Source: Argyresthia goedartella
Taxonomy: Eukaryota > Arthropoda > Insecta > Lepidoptera > Argyresthiidae
Direction of reading: 5' to 3'
Length of the DNA stretch: 64,000 nucleotides
Assembly (NCBI GenBank): GCA_949825045.1
Contig: OX463829.1
Location: 22,724,715 to 22,788,714, forward strand
Shown: positions 20,779 to 29,284 of the stretch, one piece after another
Layout of the letters: every line of letters starts with the position of its first letter
Numbering within the stretch: position 1 is the first letter of the stretch
The notes under the pieces: generated by a model
The model's database searches: none
Told to the model about the DNA's origin: nothing
What the model saw: only the letters and a program-made list of their open reading frames with translations
Translations under genes and position numbers: made by a program

Positions 20779-23709
20779 TCAGTCCCAAGCATTTTTATCG
20801 TCTATGTACTCTGTAATACTGTAGTAAGCTTTAGAAATAAGCCTTTGCTTGATGTATTTCTTGAACTTATTAATTGATAGATCTGTCAAAGTGCTTGGGA
20901 GTTTATTGTAAAATCTTACACAATTACCCTTGAACGAGTTTTTTATTTTATGGAGCCGAGTAGTGGGCACTGCAAGTTTGTCCTTGTTTCTAGTATTAAA
21001 GTTATGTATATCACAGTTTCTTCGAAAGTTAACAATGTTCTTATGGACATACATAATATTCTCGTAAATATATTGACTATGGACTGTCAATATATTTACT
21101 TCTTTAAACTTATTTCTAAGAGAATCTCTATTATTCATTTTATAAATCGCACGAACAGCCCGCTTCTGCAGCACAAAAATAGTATTTATGTCAGCAGCAC
21201 TGCCCCAGAGCAGAATACCGTAGGACATAATACTATGAAAATAACTAAAATAAACTAATCTGGCTGTTTTTAAATCTGTCAAGTGACGGATTTTCCTGCA
21301 TGCAAAAGCTGCAGAGCTCAGTCTGTTCGATAGCTTATCAATATGTGGACCCCATTGGAGTTTGGAATCCAACGTTATACCTAGAAACACTGTGCTGGTT
21401 ACCAATTCCAATTCCTCATTTTTAATTGTTATACATGTCTGATTATTTTTAACGTTAGTAGTAAGAAACTTAACACATTTAGTCTTTTTCTCATTTAATA
21501 GCAAATTATTAACATTAAACCAATTTACCACTCTTGATATGGTATTGTTCACGTGATCATCAGTAGCGTGTTGGTTTCGCTTGGTTTTAAAAATAAGTGA
21601 GGTGTCATCAGCAAACAGTACCATATCATGACAGTCCCTTCCTAGATAGGGTAAGTCGTTTATATAGATGAGGAATAGGAAGGGTCCCAATATTGAGCCC
21701 TGTGGCACGCCCAAAGAAACCAATGATCCTGGTGATCGTTCTCCGTTTACGTCTACCCTTTGTATTCTTCCGTTCAGATAAGATTTTAACAAATTCAATG
21801 ACGTGTCTCTAACTCCATAATGATGTAATTTCCTGATCAATGTTTCATGACAAACGCAATCAAAAGCCTTAGATAAGTCACAAAAAATGCCTAGGGCATC
21901 TTGTGACTCTTCCCAGGCATCAAAAATACTTTCAATGAACTGAATTCCGGCATCTGTTGTTGAACGACCGCGAGTGAATCCAAACTGTTTGTTATGCATT
22001 AGCTTATTTGATTCAAAATGATGTAATAGCTGTGATAAGATTAATTTCCCAAAAATTTTACTAAAAGTTGGTAGTATTGATATAGGTCTGAAATTGGTGG
22101 GGTCTTGAGTACTACCTGCTTTGAAGAGGGGAATTATCTTACTTTGTTTCATTAAATCAGGAAATTCACCGCAGTCTATACAATTGTTGAAAATGACCGC
22201 TAGGTCAGGTGCAATTAATTCGATCAGGGATTTAACGACGTGAACAGAGAGTCCCCAAAGATCATTCGTTTTCTTAACATTTATCAATTTAAATGCCTTT
22301 ACGACATCTGAACTTGTGACGTGCTTAAAATTCAAGTATGAAGCACACTCTGAGACATTATCTTTTAATATTGCAACAGCAGACAAAGGTGACGAATTTA
22401 AATACTTAGTCGTGGAAGCCGGTGCATTAGTAAAAAACGATTCAAATTCAGTTGCAACTTCTAAGCTAGAACTCGTAAGCTGTCCATTGATTTTTAGTTC
22501 GTAATCGTGACTCGCTTTTTTACTACGACCGGCCTCCTCATTAATTATTTTCCAAGTCGTTTTTATAACATCGGAACTATTCTTAATTTTACTACTCAGA
22601 AAATTACGTTTAGCTGTATGACAGTCTAATTTAAATTGTTTGGAGAACTGTTTGACTTGTTCTTTAAATTCGTCACTCATGTTGAACCGTCGTTCCTCAT
22701 ACAATGCATACAATGCTTGCCTGCGTTTATGCAACTCTGCAGTAGCCCACGTACTAAAGTCGTTTGAACCACTAACCACAACCGATTTTGAAGTGAATAT
22801 CGCGCTGTACTGTTTCATAAAGGTTTCAAAGAATAAGTTATACATTATATTAGGAGACTGTTCAGCAGCCAAAAACGGTAGTTCCTGGGCTAAAGAGTAT
22901 CTCATTCTTTCTAACCGGTCAGCAGTTATTGGCACAAACGAAATTTTCTTTTTAATGACAGGTTCTCTAATAGAATCAAATTGAAATAATTGACCTAAAT
23001 GATCTGAATCCAATTCACTGATAACACTTTTACTGATTGGAATAACATCAGAAAAAATGTTGTCAATGCATGTAGCACTAGTAGCAGTCACTCTTGTTGG
23101 CTCCATAAATAAATGGCTAAGCCTAAATGATGAGAAAAGATTTATTAATCTAACGCTGAGAGCAGTTCTTTCTAACAGATTAACATTAAAGTCACCACAT
23201 ATAATTAATCGTTTCGTACTGTGTGATGAAATAGTTAGGACGGATTCCATTATTTTCTCGAACATTTCAAAGTCGCTCAAGGGTGGCCTATAGACACATA
23301 TAACGATGAACTGTTCTAATTCCACAGCTGCAAGTTCTATAGTTCGTTCAACAGATAAGGAAACAATGTCCTTACGTTCCTTGAATTTCATATGATTGTT
23401 TAGTATGATTAATGCCCCACCATGTATTGAATTAAGTCTGGTGAACGAACTACCAACCTGGTGATCTTTAAAGCTAAACATAATTTCATTAATAGTTAAC
23501 CAGTGCTCTGTTATGCACAAAATGTCAATTTTATTACAATTTAAAAATAACTCTATTTGTAGATCTTTGCCTCTAATACATTGAATATTCTGATGAACCA
23601 GGCTTATATACTTAGCATGTGAGCTTCCCTTATTCTTAGGGTTTTCTAATATACTAGAACATATGTTGCCAGAGCCTGGGTCCTCTGTTGTCCTATGAAC
23701 TAATTTAAA
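20779..23709 (-). CDS. LINE-B ORF2: APE endonuclease-reverse transcriptase
   Basis: A 976-residue open frame for target-primed reverse transcription. The N-terminal endonuclease shows 'VHQNIQ', 'CITEHWL', 'LIICGDFNVNLLE' and 'SDHLGQLFQF'. The RT shows 'NFRPISILPTFSKIFGK', 'QFGFTRGRSTTDAG', 'FCDLSKAFDCV', 'GVPQGSILGPFLFLIYIND' and the catalytic 'LFADDTS'. A C-terminal domain ends 'YYSITEYIDDKNAWD'. I start it at the TTT of the heptamer (23,709) because the frame has a TAA just upstream (23,719-23,721) and no AUG before the endonuclease core. The first AUG, in 'NEIMFSFKDH', would delete the essential N-terminus. ORF2 is therefore probably made by frameshifting or stop-coupled reinitiation. Confidence 0.9.
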   Translation of the reverse strand, partial: FKLVHRTTEDPGSGNICSSILENPKNKGSSHAKYISLVHQNIQCIRGKDLQIELFLNCNKIDILCITEHWLTINEIMFSFKDHQVGSSFTRLNSIHGGALIILNNHMKFKERKDIVSLSVERTIELAAVELEQFIVICVYRPPLSDFEMFEKIMESVLTISSHSTKRLIICGDFNVNLLERTALSVRLINLFSSFRLSHLFMEPTRVTATSATCIDNIFSDVIPISKSVISELDSDHLGQLFQFDSIREPVIKKKISFVPITADRLERMRYSLAQELPFLAAEQSPNIMYNLFFETFMKQYSAIFTSKSVVVSGSNDFSTWATAELHKRRQALYALYEERRFNMSDEFKEQVKQFSKQFKLDCHTAKRNFLSSKIKNSSDVIKTTWKIINEEAGRSKKASHDYELKINGQLTSSSLEVATEFESFFTNAPASTTKYLNSSPLSAVAILKDNVSECASYLNFKHVTSSDVVKAFKLINVKKTNDLWGLSVHVVKSLIELIAPDLAVIFNNCIDCGEFPDLMKQSKIIPLFKAGSTQDPTNFRPISILPTFSKIFGKLILSQLLHHFESNKLMHNKQFGFTRGRSTTDAGIQFIESIFDAWEESQDALGIFCDLSKAFDCVCHETLIRKLHHYGVRDTSLNLLKSYLNGRIQRVDVNGERSPGSLVSLGVPQGSILGPFLFLIYINDLPYLGRDCHDMVLFADDTSLIFKTKRNQHATDDHVNNTISRVVNWFNVNNLLLNEKKTKCVKFLTTNVKNNQTCITIKNEELELVTSTVFLGITLDSKLQWGPHIDKLSNRLSSAAFACRKIRHLTDLKTARLVYFSYFHSIMSYGILLWGSAADINTIFVLQKRAVRAIYKMNNRDSLRNKFKEVNILTVHSQYIYENIMYVHKNIVNFRRNCDIHNFNTRNKDKLAVPTTRLHKIKNSFKGNCVRFYNKLPSTLTDLSINKFKKYIKQRLISKAYYSITEYIDDKNAWD

Positions 23710-25256
23710 TGCATCCTGTTATTCTGGTCTGATACCAGATTCATATTAGGCTGCTCAGTAAAAGCAGAGTTAGAAGCCAAATTTTTGGCTGTAATGTCAT
23801 ATAAATATAATGGTGACATAGCTATTTGTCGTTTACAATAATTTGAAAGGTAAAATGTACCTTTAGTCATAGTAAAATAATTACTAACATAATTGTTAGT
23901 GTCAATAATATCAAACTTATTATTATATGTACATAAATTGTACATAGTTATATTCATATTATGTCTATATACATTTTCATTTTGTGTCAATTGGTTGCAG
24001 TAGGGAAATGTGAACAATATAATTTTTTTCACACTAAGACCATTCAATGTTTCATAAAATTTTATTAAATTATTTTTGTTCACATCTCCCCTATTGCCCA
24101 TGAAAATTATCAGTGTGGCACTGGCTGTGATAGTGCTGTCATTCAAAATTTGATTTATAATATTATCTACAGTGCTAAAAGGTGAGCAATTACTAATAAC
24201 ACTATGTCCCTTAGAGTATGAGTGGAGTGCTGAGCCCATGCCACTTCCAATCTCATCACAGTACATTATAATATCAGGTGTTGTGGTCATATCAGACTTG
24301 GCAGAACTATTATCAGTAACACCTTGTGTTGGTAAACTGTCACACAAGCCCGGAGAGTTGCCCGCTGTCAAACAACCACCTTTCTGCTCACAGCGACAAG
24401 TATGGTTGTTGGTCAGCGACTCAAACCGCTCACAATTATGGTTCATTTCTTGAATTAAATCATCCATAGCCAATGAGTATTCATTTATAACTTTCTCAGA
24501 GTTCAAATATGCACTGTTTAGTGATCTCAATGAATCCTCCAAGCTTTGGATTTTCAAATGTAAGTTTTGTGTGTCAGTTTCATACATCAACTTAGTACTT
24601 TCTAATTCTAATACACACATATTCAAATCATGTAATAAGTTTACATTTTTCTTGCTTACTTTTAAGTTTTTAGTACACAATTTATTATGTTTTATTAATT
24701 TCTGAGTTTTCCGTATATACCTATTTATTTTACCTAGTTTGTTATTGCTGCAACTTAATAACCTTGATGTGGGCAATGTGTCATTAGTTAAATCAATGAC
24801 ATCATCAAGGCTTCCAGTTGCATTAGTAACCAGCTGCGGGCTGATCCCTACGACTTCACTGTAGAGGCTCTGGGTCTGCAACGCTGCGGTGTTTTCCTTC
24901 TCCTCCTGGAGTGCATGTATTTGTTCATGGGCATCGAACAATGCTTTCTCCAGGGAATCAATCGATTTCAGGGCTTGCTCGTACTCTGCACTACATACAG
25001 TGAAGCTATCTACGGTGACCTGCAGCTTGTCCCGCTCAACAATTACATCACTACATTCTTGTTCTAATACACATAATTGTTTCTTTAGCTTATCTCTACT
25101 TTCAAGTACTGATAATAGCTCTTTCTCATTTTCCTCCCTTTCACAGAGTAATTCGGTGACCATTTCCTTTGATTTTTTTAATTCTAGTAAGGTAACTTTG
25201 AGCTTGTCATTTTCCTGCTGTCGGGAGGCGACAGCAGCAGCTCTGCGGGTCATCAT
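23700..25256 (-). CDS. LINE-B ORF1: coiled-coil protein with SGNH-like domain
   Basis: A 518-aa protein, the presumed RNA-binding chaperone of the LINE particle. I start at ATG 25,256 ('MMTRRAAAVASRQQEN'). Residues about 12-135 form a long Leu/Glu/Lys coiled coil, and a second helical stretch covers about 200-290. A Cys cluster 'CRCEQKGGC' follows. Residues about 329-485 resemble a GDSL/SGNH esterase: 'IIMYCDEIGSGMG' at block I, 'LIIFMGNRGDV' at block III, and 'KGTFYLSNYCKRQIA' at block V. The catalytic Ser and His positions appear replaced, so enzymatic activity is doubtful. Type-IV (esterase) ORF1 proteins are known from CR1 and L2 elements. The stop is TAG at 23,700-23,702, directly after U UUA AAU. 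Confidence 0.85.
   Translation of the reverse strand: MMTRRAAAVASRQQENDKLKVTLLELKKSKEMVTELLCEREENEKELLSVLESRDKLKKQLCVLEQECSDVIVERDKLQVTVDSFTVCSAEYEQALKSIDSLEKALFDAHEQIHALQEEKENTAALQTQSLYSEVVGISPQLVTNATGSLDDVIDLTNDTLPTSRLLSCSNNKLGKINRYIRKTQKLIKHNKLCTKNLKVSKKNVNLLHDLNMCVLELESTKLMYETDTQNLHLKIQSLEDSLRSLNSAYLNSEKVINEYSLAMDDLIQEMNHNCERFESLTNNHTCRCEQKGGCLTAGNSPGLCDSLPTQGVTDNSSAKSDMTTTPDIIMYCDEIGSGMGSALHSYSKGHSVISNCSPFSTVDNIINQILNDSTITASATLIIFMGNRGDVNKNNLIKFYETLNGLSVKKIILFTFPYCNQLTQNENVYRHNMNITMYNLCTYNNKFDIIDTNNYVSNYFTMTKGTFYLSNYCKRQIAMSPLYLYDITAKNLASNSAFTEQPNMNLVSDQNNRMHLN
23703..23709 (-). promoter_or_regulatory. Predicted -1 ribosomal frameshift heptamer (LINE-B)
   Basis: The minus strand reads CAT TTA AAT TAG in the ORF1 frame. 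The heptamer T TTA AAT permits slippage to TTT AAA, and the -1 frame continues TTA GTT CAT AGG into ORF2. The overlap of the two frames is only about 20 nt. A 5-bp stem CAGAG...CTCTG lies downstream, but I cannot judge a pseudoknot by eye. Confidence 0.6.
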
Positions 25257-25615
25257 GGTTACAGTTGAGATAAGAATCAAGGAATTGCACACCAAAACAA
25301 TGCGAAATTACTTACGTGGAATAGTAACGTTTTTCAGCGTTTGCACATCACTAATTGCTATGAAATATATTTTAAACGTTGTTAAATATAATAATTTAAC
25401 AATAAGGTAACAAAAAGCGCCGAAAGTGAAAAATTTATAACCTGCAACGGTCACAAATTTAACATGTTTCGAGACACTAGTAAACGTCACTAAAACACAC
25501 TGCAAACAATAGAAATACTTAACATTACACTATAATCCTAAAATAACACTAAATTGGGCTCAGAATTACACTAAATCATATTAAAATATAAATTTTTCTA
25601 GGGACGTAGACGTAG
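25257..25615 (-). other. LINE-B 5' UTR and insertion junction
   Basis: AT-rich leader between the BEL sequence and the LINE-B ORF1 AUG. An internal promoter is expected for a full-length LINE, but no clear initiator or downstream promoter element was identified. The junction with BEL lies near 25,605-25,625, where 'GTTAAGGAT' of pol is followed by LINE sequence. Confidence 0.5.
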
Positions 25616-27715
25616 GACGTAATCCATCCAATCCTTAACCAGAACGAGGTCACCAACACTAGGGGGGCTGGTTTTGTCAGTCCACTTAAGGCGCTGTTGT
25701 AAGATATGCAGATACTCGAGCGACCAACACTTCCAGAAATTCTGAGTAAACTGCTGCAACATCTGATACCTTGACAACCGATACAATTTCACTCCCTCGA
25801 AGGGGTGCTCGGGCAACGCGTTAAGTGGCTGTCCTATCAAGAAATGGCCTGGGGTCAGAGCCTCCAGGTCATTTGGATCCGAGCTGAGCGGACACAACGG
25901 TCGCGAATTGAGAACGGCCTCGATCTTACAAAACAATGTCGCGAGCTCCTCAAAAGTCAGCGCGGTCTGACCTACTATACGCCCCAAGTGCGTCTTAGCT
26001 GACTTAACTACGGCCTCAAAAATCCCACCCCAGTGGGGGCAAATCGGTGGGCTGAAGGTCCACTGTATACCCCGACGGGAGAGGGCCGTTCCAATATCCA
26101 CTTTATTTACATTCAAAAAATTGACTATCTCTCGTAAGTATCGTTCCGCACCGATGTAGTTAGTGCCGTTATCAGAGCGGATCAAAGTTGGAAGTCCCCT
26201 TCGAGAAACAAACCTATCCAAACAAGCAATGAAAGCCTCTGTCGAGAGATCAGCCACGAGCTCGAGATGTACCGCCTTGGTGGATAAACAAACAAACACA
26301 CATAGGTACGCCTTGTATTGCCTAGCGGTACGCAATCGTGAACTCTTCACCATAAACGGTCCTGCAAAATCCGTACCAACACCTGAAAACGGTCTGACCT
26401 CATTCACACGATCAGGGGGCAAGTCCCCCATGAGAGGTTGCATCGTGGCAGCCTTAAGTCGATAACAAGGCATGCACCGAAACACGATGTTCCGTATGAC
26501 ACGGCGGGCAGATAAGATCCAAAACTCCCGCTGGAGCGTGGCCAACAACGCGTTACAGCCGGCATGCGCGTTTTTAATATGACGATCAGTCACCAGCAAT
26601 TCAACTAACTGTCCCCCCTTGGGGAGCAGAAGTGGGTGACGAGCCGAATACGACAGATTCGCATTGCGCAATCTCCCTCCTACCCGAAGTAACCCGGTCG
26701 AATCAACAAAGGGGTTGAGACGCGCGACGGCTCCCTTCAATTTCGAACATCCACTTCGTATAATCTCCAATTCTGCCCCAAACTTCGAGGACTGTACCAA
26801 CCGGACCAAATTCAACAGCGACTCGTTTCGCTCTGCCGGAGTCAGAATAGGGTTCAACGTTCGCTGATCGCGAGGAGTACGACAATTTCGAGCGAATCTC
26901 CTAATCCAAGTGGACACGTTTATCAACTTGTCAAGTGAGCTATACCGGTCCAGCAGAAACCCGGCGTCAGGGTCCTCAGCCTTCTGGGTAACATGCACGG
27001 CCGCTCTGGGGCCATGATCCGAAGATACTACTACATGGCTGTGGGGCCAGTCCGATTCTCTCTTGGCAAGCCAGGGTGGTCCCCACCACAAATGGTGTCT
27101 AACGAGTTCAGGAGCCCGACATCCCCTGGATGCACAATCAGACGGGTTCAATTCTCCTGGTACATGTCTCCAGGTCAGTGGGACCTCAGACGACACAATC
27201 TGGGAGACACGGTTCGCAACAAAAACCTCTAAGTTATGGACCGAAGCCTTCAGCCAGCACAAAACAATCTGGCTGTCCGTCCACGCGTACACCGTATCCT
27301 CCAAAACCACTGACCCACGCAACACTGTTAGAGTGTGATTCAAAAGTTTGGTCAAAAGAGCAGCCCCGGACAGTTCCAGTTTTGGAATCGTCATCCTTGT
27401 CCGAATAGGCGCTACCTTGCTTTTTGCCAAAACCAAACGCACGTCGACCTCCCCGGTGGAGGTGACGGTTCGCAAATAGACCGCTGCCGCAAACCCTCGT
27501 TCAGAGGCATCACAAAACCCGTGAAGGGTTGCCCTGTAATCCCCAGCAGGGACCAATTTCCTCGGCAGCGATACATTATTTATGTCCGATAGCGAGGTGA
27601 ACATTCGCGTCCAATCAGTCAACAAATCACCTGAGAGGTGGGTGTCCCAGGTCAACTGATCCGCCCATAGCCTTTGCATAAAACATTTGAGAGCAAAGGT
27701 GACTGGAGAAATCCA
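25598..27715 (-). pseudogene. BEL/Pao pol: RNase H and integrase part
   Basis: Minus strand. It begins in the RT tail ('WISPVTFALKCFMQRLWADQ'), then RNase H with 'HGFCDASERGFAAAVYLR' and 'YAWTDSQIVLCWLK'. The integrase zinc motif has 'HIKNAHAGCNALLATLQ' and 'CMPCYR'. The core shows 'GVGTDFAGPFMVK', 'STKAVHLELVADLSTEAF', 'RSDNGTNYIGAE' and 'PHWGGIFEAVVKSAKTHLGR'. It ends 'VGDLVLVKD', after which LINE-B sequence takes over. This part is open throughout, but its frame differs from the upstream RT part: a deletion near 27,710 removes about a dozen residues expected in the family and shifts the frame. Confidence 0.9.
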
Positions 27716-28695
27716 GTACTGACCGCTTCGTCCAGGCCTTCGGTGTTTCTAAAACCACCCGATAGGTAAACTCATCATGGACGGGCCGGTACTGAATTCC
27801 AAGTACTGACAACATGTTAGGGTTGTCAGGATTCTCAAAAACGTGCGGGTCTTGTTGAAACTCATCTGGGAGACCAGCCATCAACTCAGGGGAGTTGGAC
27901 ATCCACTTGCGTAGTTCATAGCCGCCTCGTTCCAGCAATTGAATGAGCTCGTCACGTCGGTCCAGAGCTTCCTCTACACTGGCTGCCCCTGTGCAGACGT
28001 CATCGACGTACAAATCTTGCTCCAGGATAGCGGCGGCTCTAGGATAGCTCACACGGTCACGCGACGCCAACTCCCGCAGGGTACGCATCGCCAAATACGG
28101 GCTAGACCGTAACCCATACGTGTTCGTGTTTAACTCATAGACCTTGACTGGCTCGGCCGTGGACTCACGCCAAAGTATCAACTGATACCTTCTGTCAGCC
28201 GGATGAATTACCGTTTGCCTAAACATCATCCGAATGTCTGCGACAAATACAATCTGGTGCCTCCGAAAGATCGTGAGAATATCCGAAATATCACGACTCA
28301 ACTTGGGTCCCGAATGTAGACACTGATTCAGGGACATCCCGTTCGAGGTAGGTGCTGACCCATCAAAAACAACTCGAATCTTGCCGGTAGGGGTTCGTAG
28401 GACGGCATGGTGTGGAAGGAAACAATGATCCTCAGATCTCCAGTCCACACCCGATACCGACATGTGTCCTAACGACTCATACTCCCTCATGAAATCAACA
28501 TATTTTTGTTTAAATACGGCGTCCCTTGTCATCCTACGCTCCATCGACATCAATCTCGTCTCAGCCATCTTCCTAGATTCTCCTAGTGGCGGTCGGTCGG
28601 CCCTGAAAGGCAGTCGAGTTACAAAACGACCAGAACGAAGGCGACCAGTACTATTCTGGTAAAACAACTCGCACTCTTCTTCGTCTGCGTCGACT
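27627..28695 (-). pseudogene. BEL/Pao pol: reverse transcriptase part
   Basis: Minus strand. A leader with 'DADEEECELFYQNS' is followed by 'PPLGESRKMAETRLMSMERR', 'HHAVLRTPTGKIRVVFDGSA', 'VADIRMMFRQTVIHPADRRY' and the catalytic 'LYVDDVCTGA'. A connection to RNase H follows with 'LSVLGIQYRP'. The frame is offset from protease upstream (deletion or shift near 28,690) and from RNase H downstream (near 27,710), so one continuous Pol cannot be made from this copy. All diagnostic residues I can see are typical of BEL/Pao. Confidence 0.9.
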
Positions 28696-29281
28696 CGACT
28701 GAGCCAATAAGTATGCCATCTGACTCGGCAGGCCTAACCATTGGCAATGCCGGACCCATGATCACGTGACCAAACTTAGTATCCACAGCAATCAACCCGT
28801 CCGGCTGAAGAACTCGCCGATCCGACAACAGAAACCTACCCAGAACGTCTGCTCCCAGTAGCAGGTCGACCGGGGCTGGAGTGTCAAAATCGGGATCCGC
28901 AAACTTGAGTCCTGATGTCAGGAATCGAACGGCCGGATTCAACTTCACCAAGGGGTGTCTGCCCATGACATGCGTCATTACTAAAGCTTGCACGGATGTT
29001 TTTGTCAAAATGTCATAACGTGGAGAGAACGTGATCACCGATTGACCAACTACATTCGTAACCGTAACATTCCCCACGCCCCGTATTGATTTATTATACC
29101 TATTTACCTTGAGGCCCAACCATTTTGCTAAATCATTCGATACAATGCAGCCCTGAGCTCCAGAATCTAATAGGGCGCGAACGTATGTTGGGTTGCCCGC
29201 CAAATCCCAAACAAGCACAGAGGCGATCGGTAACACCACCGTCTCCGGTTGGGGGGCAACCAATGGTTGGGCCGCAAATTC
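28619..29281 (-). CDS. BEL/Pao pol: aspartic protease part
   Basis: Minus strand, in the gag frame after one UAG codon. It shows the retropepsin active site 'ALLDSGAQGCIVS', then 'SIRGVGN', and 'VDLLLGADVLGRFL' as the second hallmark. The frame runs out shortly after 'IGSVES', where the expected link to RT is missing and the frame changes. The protease would cleave Gag and Pol. Being in frame with gag, it would be reached only by stop read-through or if the UAG is a recent mutation. Confidence 0.85.
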   Translation of the reverse strand, partial: EFAAQPLVAPQPETVVLPIASVLVWDLAGNPTYVRALLDSGAQGCIVSNDLAKWLGLKVNRYNKSIRGVGNVTVTNVVGQSVITFSPRYDILTKTSVQALVMTHVMGRHPLVKLNPAVRFLTSGLKFADPDFDTPAPVDLLLGADVLGRFLLSDRRVLQPDGLIAVDTKFGHVIMGPALPMVRPAESDGILIGSVESTQTKKSASCFTRIVLVAFVLVVL

Positions 29282-29284
29282 CTA
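29282..29284 (-). promoter_or_regulatory. In-frame UAG between gag and pol
   Basis: The minus strand reads CCT CGC TAG GAA TTT GCG in the shared gag/protease frame. A single stop between gag and pol is the arrangement used for read-through in gammaretroviruses. BEL elements more often have one continuous frame, so this may instead be a mutation. Confidence 0.4.

Larger units (their letters stand above)
20398..25615 (-). mobile_element. LINE-B, apparently full-length non-LTR retrotransposon
   Basis: Minus-strand CR1/Daphne-like element of 5.2 kb with a 5' UTR of about 350 bp, ORF1 (518 aa), an overlapping ORF2 in the -1 frame, a 380-bp 3' UTR and a tandem TTTGAG-type tail (20,398-20,435). Both ORFs are free of internal stops, so the copy may still be competent or died very recently. 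It lies inside the BEL pol gene and is therefore younger than the BEL insertion. A 5'-truncated relative is at 45,096-46,020. Confidence 0.9.

Noticed and set aside
24889..25410. 173-codon Ser-rich plus-strand protein
   Set aside because: Shadow of the LINE-B ORF1 coiled coil on the other strand.
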